A DNA stretch of 64,000 nucleotides, taken from Oerskovia jenensis. GTDB taxonomy: Bacteria; Actinomycetota; Actinomycetes; Actinomycetales; Cellulomonadaceae. This document shows positions 42,216 to 50,671 of this stretch, one piece after another. The DNA lies in assembly GCF_016907235.1 (NCBI RefSeq), contig NZ_JAFBBO010000001.1, forward strand, positions 1,674,001-1,738,000, given 5' to 3'. The notes under the pieces are model-generated. The model had not been told where the DNA came from. It made no database searches and was given only the letters and a program-made list of their open reading frames with translations. Within the stretch, counting starts at the first letter, position 1; the number at the start of each line of letters is the position of its first letter. The translations under genes were made by a program, and so were the position numbers.

Positions 42216-42989
42216 ATGCGCGCAGCGCCCGTCGCCCTCCTCACGACAGCGATCCTCGTGGCCACCCCCACGATCGCGTCCGCAGGGTCCGACTCCCCCG
42301 TCCCGTACACCGTGACCGCGAGCGGCGTGAGCCTGCCCGCGGGCCAGGTGTTCCGCGAGCACGGGCACGTCAACTACCGCGCGACCGCGCTCGACGGGAC
42401 CGGCGAGCAGAGCTTCAACGTCCACCTCGAGACGACGAACGGGCGATCGACCGCGGGCTACGTGGGCGCGGGCTTCCTCGACTTCGCCGGGGCGGCCGCG
42501 GCATTCCCCGCCGGATACTGCGTGACGTGGGTCCAGGTCGAGGGCTTCGACGAGCACTTCGGCGAGGGCGGCCAGGCACCGGAGTGCACGCCCCGGCCGA
42601 CGCCGCTGAGCCCGGCCCCGCCCGTCACGCGCCCCGTCCCCGCCCCGAGCAGCGAGGTGCCCGACGGCGGAGCGCCGGTCGAGGCGCCCGCGTCGCCTCC
42701 GGTCACGGAAGCCCCGACGACGGCGGTCACCGAGCGCGAGCTCGCCGCGACGGGCCCGGCGCCCGAGGGCGTTCCCGTGGCAGGTGCGACGCCGGTCGCC
42801 CGGGCCGTCCCGTCGGCGGCGCCTGGTGTCGCACCTGGTGCGGCGGCGTCCGGGACTGCTACGGCGGGTGGCGACCAGGGCCTCGCGGCGACCGGCTCGA
42901 ACGCCCTGCTCGTCGCGGGCGGGGCCGTCGTGCTGCTGGCCGCCGGGGCCGGTGCGGTGCTGCTGAGCCGCCGGTCGCGGCGCGCCTGA
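42216..42989 (+). CDS. wall-anchored protein with LAXTG sortase signal
   Basis: 257 residues. A signal peptide (VALLTTAILVATPTIASAG) precedes a domain of about 95 residues with two cysteines (YCVTW, PECTP), then a Pro/Ala/Val-rich stalk of about 110 residues. The C-terminus is LAATGSNALL plus a helix and RRSRRA, the pattern of class E (LAXTG) sortase substrates. An earlier LAATG lies in the stalk. The N-terminal domain is not recognised. A CelR-like operator upstream suggests expression with plant-polymer use (inference). Confidence 0.85.
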   Translation: MRAAPVALLTTAILVATPTIASAGSDSPVPYTVTASGVSLPAGQVFREHGHVNYRATALDGTGEQSFNVHLETTNGRSTAGYVGAGFLDFAGAAAAFPAGYCVTWVQVEGFDEHFGEGGQAPECTPRPTPLSPAPPVTRPVPAPSSEVPDGGAPVEAPASPPVTEAPTTAVTERELAATGPAPEGVPVAGATPVARAVPSAAPGVAPGAAASGTATAGGDQGLAATGSNALLVAGGAVVLLAAGAGAVLLSRRSRRA

Positions 42990-43006
42990 CCCTCTCCCCC
43001 CAGAAC

Positions 43007-43083
43007 GAGACGGGTGGTTCGGTCCGAGACGGGTTGCTGGGTCGCGTCCCCAGCAACCCGTCTCAGACCGAACCACCCATCTC
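43007..43083. terminator. 35-bp near-perfect hairpin
   Basis: Arms 43007-43041 and 43049-43083 pair over 35 bases with two mismatches around TCGCGTC. It lies between the convergent wall-protein and peptide deformylase genes. Far longer than a terminator needs. Confidence 0.85.
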
Positions 43084-43104
43084 ACCCGGGGCGCGTCGGA
43101 GCGC

Positions 43105-43788
43105 CTAGCGCAGCGGCGCCACCGGGTACTCGGCGGGCGTCTTGCCCAGGGCCTCGGACAGCTCGAGCCGCTCCTCCAGGACGCCGGGGCGTTCCTGGTG
43201 CATCTCGGCGATCACGGCCTCCTGCGCGGCAGGCGTGAGGTGGTCGAAGTAGAGCGTCCCGTCGAGGTGCTGCGCCTCGTGCTGGAGCGCACGCCCCAGG
43301 AAGTGCGAGCCCTGGAGCTCGACGGGCTTGCCGTGCTGGTCGACCCCGCGCACGACCGCCTTCACGGGGCGGGCGAGCGGCGAGTACGCCCCCGGGATCG
43401 AGAGGCACCCCTCGTCGCTCTCCTCGATCTCGTCCTCGGGACCGTCGAAGACCTCCAGCACCGGGTTGACGACGTGCCCGACGTGACGGTCCTCGTTCTC
43501 GTCCTCGACGTCGTACACGAAGACTCGCAGGTCCACGCCGACCTGCGGCGCCGCCAGGCCCACGCCCTCCGCGACGAACATCGTCGTGAACAGGTCGTCG
43601 ACGAGCTGCGCGAGCTCGGGCGTACCGAACTCTGTGACCTCACGGCACGGTGTGTGCAGGACGGACTCACCGATCTCGGTGATGCGCAGGATGTTGCCCC
43701 GCTCGACCTCGGGGGCGATCTCCGGGAAGGACTTGACCGGCTGGCCCAGGACGTAGGTGGTGGGGCGACGACGGCCGAAGGTGAACAT
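43105..43788 (-). CDS. def: peptide deformylase
   Basis: 227 residues, with all three motifs: GVGLAAPQVG (about 76-85), EGCLSIPG (about 125-132) and QHEAQHLDG (about 171-179, HEXXH). The Cys of motif 2 and the two His of motif 3 bind the catalytic metal. It removes the formyl group from new proteins. Actinobacterial deformylases often carry the 38-residue N-terminal extension seen here (RRRPTTYVLGQPVKSFPEIAPEVERGN). No fmt gene is adjacent. Followed by the 35-bp hairpin. Confidence 0.95.
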   Translation of the reverse strand: MFTFGRRRPTTYVLGQPVKSFPEIAPEVERGNILRITEIGESVLHTPCREVTEFGTPELAQLVDDLFTTMFVAEGVGLAAPQVGVDLRVFVYDVEDENEDRHVGHVVNPVLEVFDGPEDEIEESDEGCLSIPGAYSPLARPVKAVVRGVDQHGKPVELQGSHFLGRALQHEAQHLDGTLYFDHLTPAAQEAVIAEMHQERPGVLEERLELSEALGKTPAEYPVAPLR

Positions 43789-43850
43789 GAGGACAAGCCT
43801 AGGCGGTGCTTCCGGCGGACCCAGCCGTCACCGGACGCCGCGCAGCGACG

Positions 43851-44660
43851 TCACTCCTCGTCCGCCGACCATGCTGCGGCCGCTTCACGCACCTCCTCGT
43901 CAGGATCGTTCGCGAGCCGTTCGACCAGCGGACGTGCTCCCGGGGTCGACCAGCCTGCGACCCTCCAGACGAGCGCAGCCCGCACCTCCGGGTCGGGATG
44001 CTCTGCGAGGTGCGCGAGCCGCTCGACGGGGCCTCGGCGGCGCCCTCCGAAGCCGTCCAGGACCTCGAGGATCGCCGTGACGTCGGAGGAGTCGACCGAC
44101 TCCAACCGTGCCAGGAGGACCGGCACTCCGGGCCACGGACCGTCGACCGGGTCGGGGCGCCGTTCGAGCAGACGCGCGGCCCCGAACGTCCCCGGCGCCC
44201 GGCATCCCCGGCAGGTGCACGGCGCGGTGCCGTGCGCGTCGGGGACGTACCGCCACCCCACGGGCCTGCGCAGCTCCCGGACGTGCCTCACCTCCGCGAC
44301 CGAGACCGCCCGGGGAAGGAAGACCTCCCAGCCGCGAGGGTCGGTCAGCCCCGTGATGCGGGCCACGGCGGCGGCCGCGGTCGACGAGGTGGCGACCCCG
44401 TCGAAGCGGCCGACCGTCACCTGTTCGGTGTCGGGGAGCCGCACCTGGACCGTGACCACTCGCCCGCGCCCTTGAGACCGGACCAGCTCACGCGACCACT
44501 GGTGGGTGGCGACATGGTCCCGCAGGACCGGGAAGAGGAAGACACCTCGCCGCTCGTCACCCGGGATGCGTCCGACGCTCCGGGCCGCGACGCCCGAGCG
44601 ACTGATCCTCTCCCCGTTCGCGGCCGGGGTCAGATGGACGAAGGTGGCCATGCGAGGCAT
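43851..44660 (-). CDS. HEAT-repeat protein with a conserved-looking N-terminal domain
   Basis: 269 residues. The last 90 residues form two to three HEAT-like helical repeats (ILEVLDGFGGRRRGPVERLAHLAEHPDPEVRAALVWRVAGW, then LVERLANDPDEEVREAAAAW). The first 150 (TFVHLTPAANGERISRSGVAARS...RGVFLFPVLRDHVATHQW) open like ADP-ribosyltransferase-type proteins (HxTP/I...GL), with CTCRGCRAPG, a CxCxxC site that may bind zinc, between the two. The combination is not familiar and no function is claimed. ATG 44660 or 44651 could start; I use 44660. It is 62 bases upstream of the def start on the same strand. Confidence 0.75.
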   Translation of the reverse strand: MPRMATFVHLTPAANGERISRSGVAARSVGRIPGDERRGVFLFPVLRDHVATHQWSRELVRSQGRGRVVTVQVRLPDTEQVTVGRFDGVATSSTAAAAVARITGLTDPRGWEVFLPRAVSVAEVRHVRELRRPVGWRYVPDAHGTAPCTCRGCRAPGTFGAARLLERRPDPVDGPWPGVPVLLARLESVDSSDVTAILEVLDGFGGRRRGPVERLAHLAEHPDPEVRAALVWRVAGWSTPGARPLVERLANDPDEEVREAAAAWSADEE

Positions 44661-44798
44661 GGTAGCGGGCCTCCCGGACGTGACCCGCCCACGGTCCCGG
44701 TCCCGGTCCTGGTCCTGGTCCCATGACGATCGCGTAACGTTCCTGGGACGCCCGTGCCATCCCCGGCGGGGAGGTCGCCCTCACGAGAGGATGCGGCC

Positions 44799-45509
44799 AT
44801 GAGAACCGCCGCGCGCACCCTGCCCCTCGTCGTCCTGTCCGTCGTGGCCCTGACTCTCGGGGGGTGCGCGACGACGGACACCGCAGGTGGTTCCCCCTCG
44901 GCCAGCGCGTCGTCACCTGCCGCGCCCTCTCCCAGTGCGTCGACACCCGCACCGACGCCGTCGTCCCCGCCCGAGGAGACCGTCGACCCCCACCCGCCGT
45001 TCGAGGAGCTGGTCATCAGCACGGCAGGGCTCGGACCCCTGACGATCGGCGTCCCCCCGGAGACCAACCCTGGCGCCGCCATGATCGAGTGGGTGCCGAA
45101 CGCCTGCGGGGAGTGGGACCCCGAGAACCCCGGACGATGGGTCTCCACGTACGCCCTGCCTGACGGCTCACAGCCGCTGGGCGTCTCCGTCAGCGACAAG
45201 GGCGTCGGCTGGATCGACGTCCTGATGGCCGGTCCGCGCACCGCGGAGGGCGTCGGGATCGGGACGGACCTCGCGACGCTGCAGGCCACCTACCCGAACC
45301 TGGTCGCGGGAACTCCGGGCCCGGTGTCGAACGTCTGGTGGCTCAAGGACGACAAGGGCATCCTGTCCTTCGAGACCCAGGGGGACAAGGACGGGCTCCA
45401 GCCGGCGGGCACCGCCGAGAAGGTCGTCCACATGAGCGTGCTCACCTCGACGGCAGATCCTGACTTCGCCAGGGCGAACACCGACCAGGTCGCGGGCGGT
45501 TGCTTCTGA
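44799..45509 (+). CDS. lipoprotein of unknown function
   Basis: 236 residues. Signal peptide with lipobox LTLGGC (about 19-24), a Ser/Pro/Ala linker (ASASSPAAPSPSASTPAPTPSSPPEE), then a soluble domain of about 180 residues with beta pattern (LVISTAGLGPLTIGVPPETNPGAAMIEWVPNACGEWDPENPGRWVS). Internal Cys at about 115 and a Cys near the C-terminus (AGGCF) may be disulfide-bonded. GAGAGG stands eight bases before ATG 44799. The function is unknown. It ends 11 bases before a perfect 42-base palindrome. Confidence 0.8.
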   Translation: MRTAARTLPLVVLSVVALTLGGCATTDTAGGSPSASASSPAAPSPSASTPAPTPSSPPEETVDPHPPFEELVISTAGLGPLTIGVPPETNPGAAMIEWVPNACGEWDPENPGRWVSTYALPDGSQPLGVSVSDKGVGWIDVLMAGPRTAEGVGIGTDLATLQATYPNLVAGTPGPVSNVWWLKDDKGILSFETQGDKDGLQPAGTAEKVVHMSVLTSTADPDFARANTDQVAGGCF

Positions 45510-45520
45510 GAGGGCTTCAC

Positions 45521-45562
45521 GACGTGCGGCGGTGGGTCCGTACGGACCCACCGCCGCACGTC
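45521..45562. terminator. perfect 42-base palindrome
   Basis: GACGTGCGGCGGTGGGTCCG followed by TA and the exact complement. It lies 11 bases after the lipoprotein stop and 16 bases before the tRNA terminator. Probably ends the lipoprotein transcript. Confidence 0.8.
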
Positions 45563-45577
45563 GGCGCACAACGCGAA

Positions 45578-45606
45578 AGGCCCGGAACCGTTGAGGTTCC
45601 GGGCCT
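45578..45606. terminator. tRNA terminator
   Basis: AGGCCCGGAACC (45578-45589) pairs with 45595-45606 around GTTGA. Read on the minus strand it is followed by TTTCG, and it lies just downstream of the tRNA-Thr gene. Confidence 0.8.
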
Positions 45607-45615
45607 TCCTGTCTG

Positions 45616-45688
45616 AGCCGCCTATCAGAATCGAACTGATGACCTTCTCATTACGAGTGAGACGCTCTACCGACTGAGCTAAGGCGGC
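45616..45688 (-). tRNA. tRNA-Thr (anticodon CGT)
   Basis: A full cloverleaf of 73 bases without CCA: acceptor GCCGCCT/AGGCGGC, D-arm GCTC/GAGC, anticodon stem TCTCA/TGAGA with loop CTCGTAA, variable AGGTC, T-arm ATCAG/CTGAT with TTCGATT, discriminator T. The anticodon CGT reads ACG, threonine. It is a single tRNA gene on the minus strand with its own terminator. Confidence 0.97.
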
Positions 45689-45857
45689 GCGTACCGGACG
45701 TCACGCCTTGCGGCGCTCCGTTTCAGCAAGCGTCGCAACTGTACCCAACGCGAGGGCGTGAGGACAAACTGGCTCCCGCGACGCCGTCGGGCCACCTGCG
45801 AGGCCGCCCGCCAGCCACCCGCCGCACCAGCCCACGGGCCCCCGGCTCAGAGCCCCC

Positions 45858-47402
45858 TCAGCAGACCTTCCCGTCCTCCGGGACCTTCCCGTCCACCAGG
45901 TACGCGTCTACGGCGTCGGCGACGCACGCGTTGGACCGGCCGTAGGCCGTGTGCCCCTCGCCCTCCCAGGTGAGCAGCGTGGCGGAGTCGAGGGTCTTGG
46001 CGAGGCCCTCGGCCCAGACGTACGGGGTCGCGGGGTCGTTGGTGGTGCCGATGACGACGATGGGCGCGGCCCCCTTGGCGTGGAGGTCGAACTCCTGGTC
46101 GACGACGGGGTAGGGCCAGTCGACGCACGTCAGGCCGCCGTAGGTGAAGAACGAACCCATGGTCGGGGCCGCCTCCTCGATCTGGGCGGCCTGCTCGGCC
46201 ATGACCTCGGGGTCGGGGTTGCCGCGCGCGTCGAGGCAGTTGATGGCCCGGAACGCCTCGGCCGAGTTGTCGTTGAACGTGCCGTCGGCGTTGCGGCCGT
46301 TGTACAGGTCGGCGAAGCCGAGCAGCATGGTGCCGTCGCCGTCGTTGAGCGCGGCGTCCAGCCCGGCGGTCAGGGCGTACCAGCTCTCGTTGTTGTAGAG
46401 CGGCAGCGCGATCCCGTAGAACGCGAGCGTCGAGGTCAGGCGGCGGTCGCTCGAGGTCCGCATGGGTCGTTCGGCGACCTGGTCGAGGAAGGCCTTGACC
46501 TGGGTCATGCCGTCGTCGACCGAGCCGGTCAGTGGGCAGTCCTTGCCGCCCTGGCAGTCCTTGACGTAGGCGCGCAGCGCGTTCTCGAAGCCGACGGCCT
46601 GCTGCGCCGAGATCTCGTCGGAGGTGAGCGAGGTGTCGATCGCGCCGTCGAGGACCATGCGCCCGACCTTCTCCGGGTAGAGCCCCGCGTACGTCGCGCC
46701 GAGCTGGGTGCCGTAGGAGAAGCCGAGGTAGTTGAGCTCGTCGTCGCCGAGGACGGCGCGCAGCATGTCCATGTCGCGCGCGGCGCTCTGGGTGTCGACG
46801 TTGCCGAGGAGGTCGCCCGTGTTCTGCGCGCACGCGTCGGCCCAGGCCGTGAGGTCGGCGGTCATCTCGGCGCGCCCCTCGTCGCTGTCGGGGTAGGCGC
46901 GGGACAGCGAGGCGTCCTTGGCCGCGTCGTCGAGGCACACGACGGGGGTCGAGGCCCCGACGCCGCGCGGGTCGAACCCGATGACGTCGTACGCCTCCTT
47001 GACGGGCTCGCCGATGCTGCCCGCGGCGCTCGTGATGTACTCGATGCCCGACCCGCCCGGCCCGCCGGGGTTGGTCAGCAGCGATCCACGCTTCTCCCCC
47101 GAGGCGGGCAGCCGCTTGAGCGCGAGCTCGATCTTGCCCTGCGCGGGGTCCTCCCACGTCAGGGGTGCGATCGCGGTCGCGCACTCGAACCCGCCGCCGC
47201 AGTCCTCCCACACGAGGCTCTGCCCGTAGAACTCGGCCAGCTCGGCCGGCACGTCCTCACCGGTCGCCGTGGAGCCTGTCGAGGACGCCCCCGTCTCCAC
47301 GGGGCTCTGCACCTTGGGCGAGGGCGCGCACGCCCCGAGCAGCAGGGCGACGGCGAGCGTCGCGGCGGACAGCGCTGTGGTGCGGCGGTGGGGCGTCTTC
47401 AC
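45858..47402 (-). CDS. lipoprotein TAP-type peptidase (family S33)
   Basis: 514 residues from GTG 47402. Lipobox LLLGAC; then a Ser/Thr/Gly linker. Catalytic core: oxyanion LTNPGGPGGSG, VIGFDPRGVGAS, nucleophile YLGFSYGTQLGATYAG, C-terminal TAP-like domain with Asp in GTTNDPATPY and His in WEGEGHTAYG. This is a second, lipid-anchored paralogue of the secreted enzyme at 30492. It may trim peptides at the membrane. No transporter is next to it. The start codon lacks a strong ribosome-binding site. Confidence 0.9.
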   Translation of the reverse strand: MKTPHRRTTALSAATLAVALLLGACAPSPKVQSPVETGASSTGSTATGEDVPAELAEFYGQSLVWEDCGGGFECATAIAPLTWEDPAQGKIELALKRLPASGEKRGSLLTNPGGPGGSGIEYITSAAGSIGEPVKEAYDVIGFDPRGVGASTPVVCLDDAAKDASLSRAYPDSDEGRAEMTADLTAWADACAQNTGDLLGNVDTQSAARDMDMLRAVLGDDELNYLGFSYGTQLGATYAGLYPEKVGRMVLDGAIDTSLTSDEISAQQAVGFENALRAYVKDCQGGKDCPLTGSVDDGMTQVKAFLDQVAERPMRTSSDRRLTSTLAFYGIALPLYNNESWYALTAGLDAALNDGDGTMLLGFADLYNGRNADGTFNDNSAEAFRAINCLDARGNPDPEVMAEQAAQIEEAAPTMGSFFTYGGLTCVDWPYPVVDQEFDLHAKGAAPIVVIGTTNDPATPYVWAEGLAKTLDSATLLTWEGEGHTAYGRSNACVADAVDAYLVDGKVPEDGKVC

Positions 47403-47531
47403 TCGGCAACGGTAACGGGTCCGGCTGGGCCGGGGACCTCGAACGACGCCCCCGGCCCTGCCCTTTCACGCGAACTTCACGGGCGACGGGCCGGCGGGCC
47501 GTCCCCGGCCCCGGCGGCGCCCGTCACCAGG

Positions 47532-48095
47532 TCAGGACTGCGCGACCCACACGGCGTCGCCGACCTGCCCGGCGGCCGCGCGGGGCGTCAGCACGACGGA
47601 CCCCGCCTCGTCGAGGCGCACGGTCACGTCGGCCGTCTCGTCGACCCCCTCCGGGGCCTTGACGACCGTGGTCCAGGGGCGCAGGTCCATGGTGCAGGGC
47701 TTGGTCTCGTCGACCTTCTGGAAGGTCACGACGACGTCGCTCCCGTCCAGGGTCGCGTCGCCCTCGGCGATGCTCGGGCACGTGCTCGACCCGAACGTCA
47801 CGACGTACAGGTAGCCGTCCTGCGCGGTCCAGGCCGCGCCCGTCCCGCCGGTCGTGGGCGCGTCGATCCCCGCGGGCAGGTCGACGCCGTTCACGCCTGC
47901 CTCGATGGGGAGGTCGGCCGCGTTCAGCGGCGCCTCGGGCGACTCGTTCGACGGCGTGGTCTCGTCGGCGGCGCTCTCCGAGGCGCTGGGGGTGTCCGAG
48001 GCGTCTCCGCCGGAGTCGGTGGCCGTGCCGCACGCGGTGAGCGCCAGGAGCGCGACGAGCGAGACGGCGGGGGCGAGGCGGCGCAGGGAAGTCAT
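47532..48095 (-). CDS. lipoprotein of unknown function
   Basis: 187 residues. Lipobox LLALTAC, then a Ser/Asp/Thr/Glu-rich linker (TDSGGDASDTPSASESAADETTPSNESPEAP, about 25-55), and a beta-rich domain of about 125 residues with two Cys (STCPSIAEGD and KPCTMDLRPW) likely bonded to each other. The domain resembles small periplasmic-type lipoproteins; the fold name is uncertain. AAGGAG before ATG 48095 supports the start. It lies 130 bases upstream of the TAP lipoprotein gene on the same strand. Confidence 0.8.
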   Translation of the reverse strand: MTSLRRLAPAVSLVALLALTACGTATDSGGDASDTPSASESAADETTPSNESPEAPLNAADLPIEAGVNGVDLPAGIDAPTTGGTGAAWTAQDGYLYVVTFGSSTCPSIAEGDATLDGSDVVVTFQKVDETKPCTMDLRPWTTVVKAPEGVDETADVTVRLDEAGSVVLTPRAAAGQVGDAVWVAQS

Positions 48096-48302
48096 GAGCG
48101 GGGTCTCCTTCGGGCTTCGGCGTGGGCGCCGCGGTGGCGTGCACCCCTCACTCTCATCATGTCGTGGGGACCGCGGTTCTTGCGTGGCGACACGACCGTG
48201 CCCGACGACGTCGCGCACCTCGCCCCGTCAGGTCACCGGCGCGGGGCCCGTCCGGGCGCACCGGCCCGTTGCCCGGGCCGGCCCACCACCGTGGTGAGGC
48301 TG

Positions 48303-49286
48303 TCAGCCGACGGGCGCGCCGCCGTCGGGCGCGACACCGACGGGCGCGACACCGACGGGCGCGCCGCCGTCGGGCGCGGCGCCCTCGAGGATCCCCGTGC
48401 GGAGCATCTCGACGAAGGCCGCGAGCGTGGGCGAGGTGTTGTCGGGAGACCAGGCCGCGCCGATGTCGCGCGAGGGCACGGGCTCGTCGAGGCGGATCTC
48501 GACGACGTCGTGCACGGGGTGGCGGGCCGGAGGCAAGACGCTCACGCCGAGGCCCGCGGCGACGAGGCCGCGCACGGTGTGCAGGTCCTCGCCCTCGAAG
48601 CCGATGGTCGGGCGCACTCCCGCAGCGGCGCACAGCGCGTCGACCGTGCCCCGCAGCCCGAACCCGTGCTTGAGCGTGATGAAGGTCGACCGAGCGGCCT
48701 CGCGCAGCGTGGCGGCGGGACGCGACGCGAGCTCGTGCCCTGCGGGGACGATGAGGACCAGGGGCTCCCGGAACAGCGTGAGGGTCTCGCGACCGGCAGG
48801 CGCCGGGACGAGGCGCGAGACGAGCGCGATGTCGGCCTCGCCCGCGGCGAGCGCGTCGAGGCACGAGCGGCGGGCGCCCTGCGTCATGGTGAACCGGACC
48901 GCGGGGTGGTCGGCGAGGAACTCCTTGATGAGCGCCGGGACGACGGACTCGCCGAGCGAGGTCTGGAACGCGACCGACAGCGTGCCGCGCGCGAGCGCCT
49001 CCCTCGAGCGGACGGCGTCCACGCCCGCACCGAGCGCCGCGAGCGCCTGGCGCGCGTGCGGCAGCAGGGCGCGGCCCGCGTCGGTGAGCCGGATGCCGCG
49101 CCCGTGCCGCTCGACCACGGGCACGCCCAGCACCTCACCCACGCGGGCGACCGCGCGGCTCACGGTCGGTTGCGGCGCGCGCAGCATCGCGGCCGCGAGC
49201 GTGACCTGCTCGACCTCGGCGACCGCGACGAAGGCGGGCAGGAGGGGCAGCAGGCGGCGGGTCTCTTCGTCCAGCGCGGCATCCAT
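48303..49286 (-). CDS. LysR family regulator with repetitive C-terminal tail
   Basis: 327 residues. An N-terminal LysR helix-turn-helix (LPAFVAVAEVEQVTLAAAMLRAPQPTVSRAVARVGEVLGVPVVER) and a two-lobed co-inducer domain. The last 20 residues are GGAPVGVAPVGVAPDGGAPV-like repeats, coded by a 15-base tandem repeat (GGGCGCGACACCGAC) at 48303-48380. The tail looks like a recent expansion and is probably dispensable. ATG 49286. Divergent from an MFS gene with an ATGCAT-N11-ATGCAT site between, so it probably regulates the transporter. Confidence 0.88.
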   Translation of the reverse strand: MDAALDEETRRLLPLLPAFVAVAEVEQVTLAAAMLRAPQPTVSRAVARVGEVLGVPVVERHGRGIRLTDAGRALLPHARQALAALGAGVDAVRSREALARGTLSVAFQTSLGESVVPALIKEFLADHPAVRFTMTQGARRSCLDALAAGEADIALVSRLVPAPAGRETLTLFREPLVLIVPAGHELASRPAATLREAARSTFITLKHGFGLRGTVDALCAAAGVRPTIGFEGEDLHTVRGLVAAGLGVSVLPPARHPVHDVVEIRLDEPVPSRDIGAAWSPDNTSPTLAAFVEMLRTGILEGAAPDGGAPVGVAPVGVAPDGGAPVG

Positions 49287-49315
49287 GCCTAGATCGTATT
49301 CCCCAGCACACACAC

Positions 49316-49338
49316 ATGCATTGGACGCAAGGATGCAT
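49316..49338. promoter_or_regulatory. LysR-type site ATGCAT-N11-ATGCAT
   Basis: ATGCAT at 49316-49321 and 49333-49338, separated by 11 bases, giving the T-N11-A spacing of LysR sites. It lies between the divergent LysR and MFS starts, 20 bases before the MFS ATG. Confidence 0.6.
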
Positions 49339-49357
49339 GGTTTCTAGCGTCGAGCCC

Positions 49358-50671
49358 ATGCCCACCGCCCTCGCGCCGGCCACGACCCGCGCGCTCGTCG
49401 TCCCACCACCCGCTCCGTGGACGGGACACCGACGCAGCTCCCAGGGCTACCGCAGGACGGTCGTGGCCCTCGTGTGCGCGGGACTCGCGACGTTCGCCCA
49501 GCTCTACTCGCCGCAGGGCATCCTGCCGATGATCTCGGCCGACCTCCGGATCGCCGCCCCCACGGCCTCGCTCACCGTCTCGGCCGCGACGCTGGGCCTC
49601 GCGCTCGCGGTCCTGCCCTGGTCCGTGGTCGCCGACCGCATCGGCCGCGTCCGTGCCATCCGGATCGCGCTGGTCGCGGCGACCACCATCGGCCTGCTGA
49701 CCCCGTTCGCCCCCACGACCGAGCTGCTCGTCGCGGGCCGCTTCCTGGGGGGAGCCGCGCTCGGCGGCGTCCCGGCGCTCGCGATCACCCTGCTGCACGA
49801 GGAGATCCACTCCGCGCACACCGCGGTCGTCGCGGGGATGTTCGTGGGCGGGGTGTCGATCGGCGGGCTCGCGGGCCGGGTCCTCGCCGCGGGCGTCGCC
49901 GAGCTCGCGGGCTGGCGCGTGGGCCTGGCCGTGGTGTCGGGACTGTGCGTGCTCACGACCGCCGCGTTCGTCGCCCTCGCGCCGCGGGCGCGAGGATTCG
50001 TGCCGGACCGCGACGGGTTGAAGCACGTCGGCTCGCTCGTCCTGACGAACCTGCGCGACCGTGGCCTGCTCGTCCTGTACGCCAACGGCGCCCTCGTCAT
50101 CGGCGGGTTCGTGACCATCTACAACTACCTCGGGTTCCGCCTCGAAGCCCCGCCCTACCTGCTGTCCCCCGCGGTCACGTCGCTCGTCTTCTTCGCCTAC
50201 CTGGGCGGGACCGTGTCGTCGCGGCTCGCGGGCAGCCTCACCGTCCGGTGGGGACGTCGGCGGGTCCTGGCCGTCGCCGGGGCCACGATGAGCGCGGGGG
50301 CGCTCCTGACGCTCGCCCCCCAGGTTCCCCTGATCCTGCTGGGGCTCGTGATCCTGACCGCCTCCTTCTTCGGGGCGCACGCTGTCGCCTCGGGGTGGGT
50401 CGGGCACCGGGCGGTCGTCGGACGGTCCCAGGCGACCTCGCTGTACAACGCGTTCTACTACGCCGCGTCGAGCCTGCTGGGCTGGCTCGGCGGAGTGACG
50501 TGGGTGCACGCGGGGTGGCCGGGGGTCGCGGTCTTCGTCGCGCTCGTGACCCTCACGGCGCCGCTGCTCACGCTGGGGTCACGCTCGCTGCGCACACCCG
50601 TCAGCGGGACGACGCGACGAGCCTCCCGTCCTCGCCCTCGACCGACACCCGCCGGGGCAACGAGCTCTTAG
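49358..50671 (+). CDS. MFS transporter (YnfM/DHA1-like)
   Basis: 437 residues with 12 predicted helices. Helix 2-3 loop carries VVADRIGRVRAIRIALV (motif A), helix 5 GMFVGGVSIGGLAGRVLAAGVAELAGWR. The layout matches YnfM-type DHA1 transporters, often paired with a divergent LysR regulator. Substrate unknown. Ribosome-binding support at ATG 49358 is weak. The C-terminal 25 residues are basic and Pro-rich, and the last 71 bases overlap the end of the convergent gene at 50601. Confidence 0.9.
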   Translation: MPTALAPATTRALVVPPPAPWTGHRRSSQGYRRTVVALVCAGLATFAQLYSPQGILPMISADLRIAAPTASLTVSAATLGLALAVLPWSVVADRIGRVRAIRIALVAATTIGLLTPFAPTTELLVAGRFLGGAALGGVPALAITLLHEEIHSAHTAVVAGMFVGGVSIGGLAGRVLAAGVAELAGWRVGLAVVSGLCVLTTAAFVALAPRARGFVPDRDGLKHVGSLVLTNLRDRGLLVLYANGALVIGGFVTIYNYLGFRLEAPPYLLSPAVTSLVFFAYLGGTVSSRLAGSLTVRWGRRRVLAVAGATMSAGALLTLAPQVPLILLGLVILTASFFGAHAVASGWVGHRAVVGRSQATSLYNAFYYAASSLLGWLGGVTWVHAGWPGVAVFVALVTLTAPLLTLGSRSLRTPVSGTTRRASRPRPRPTPAGATSS

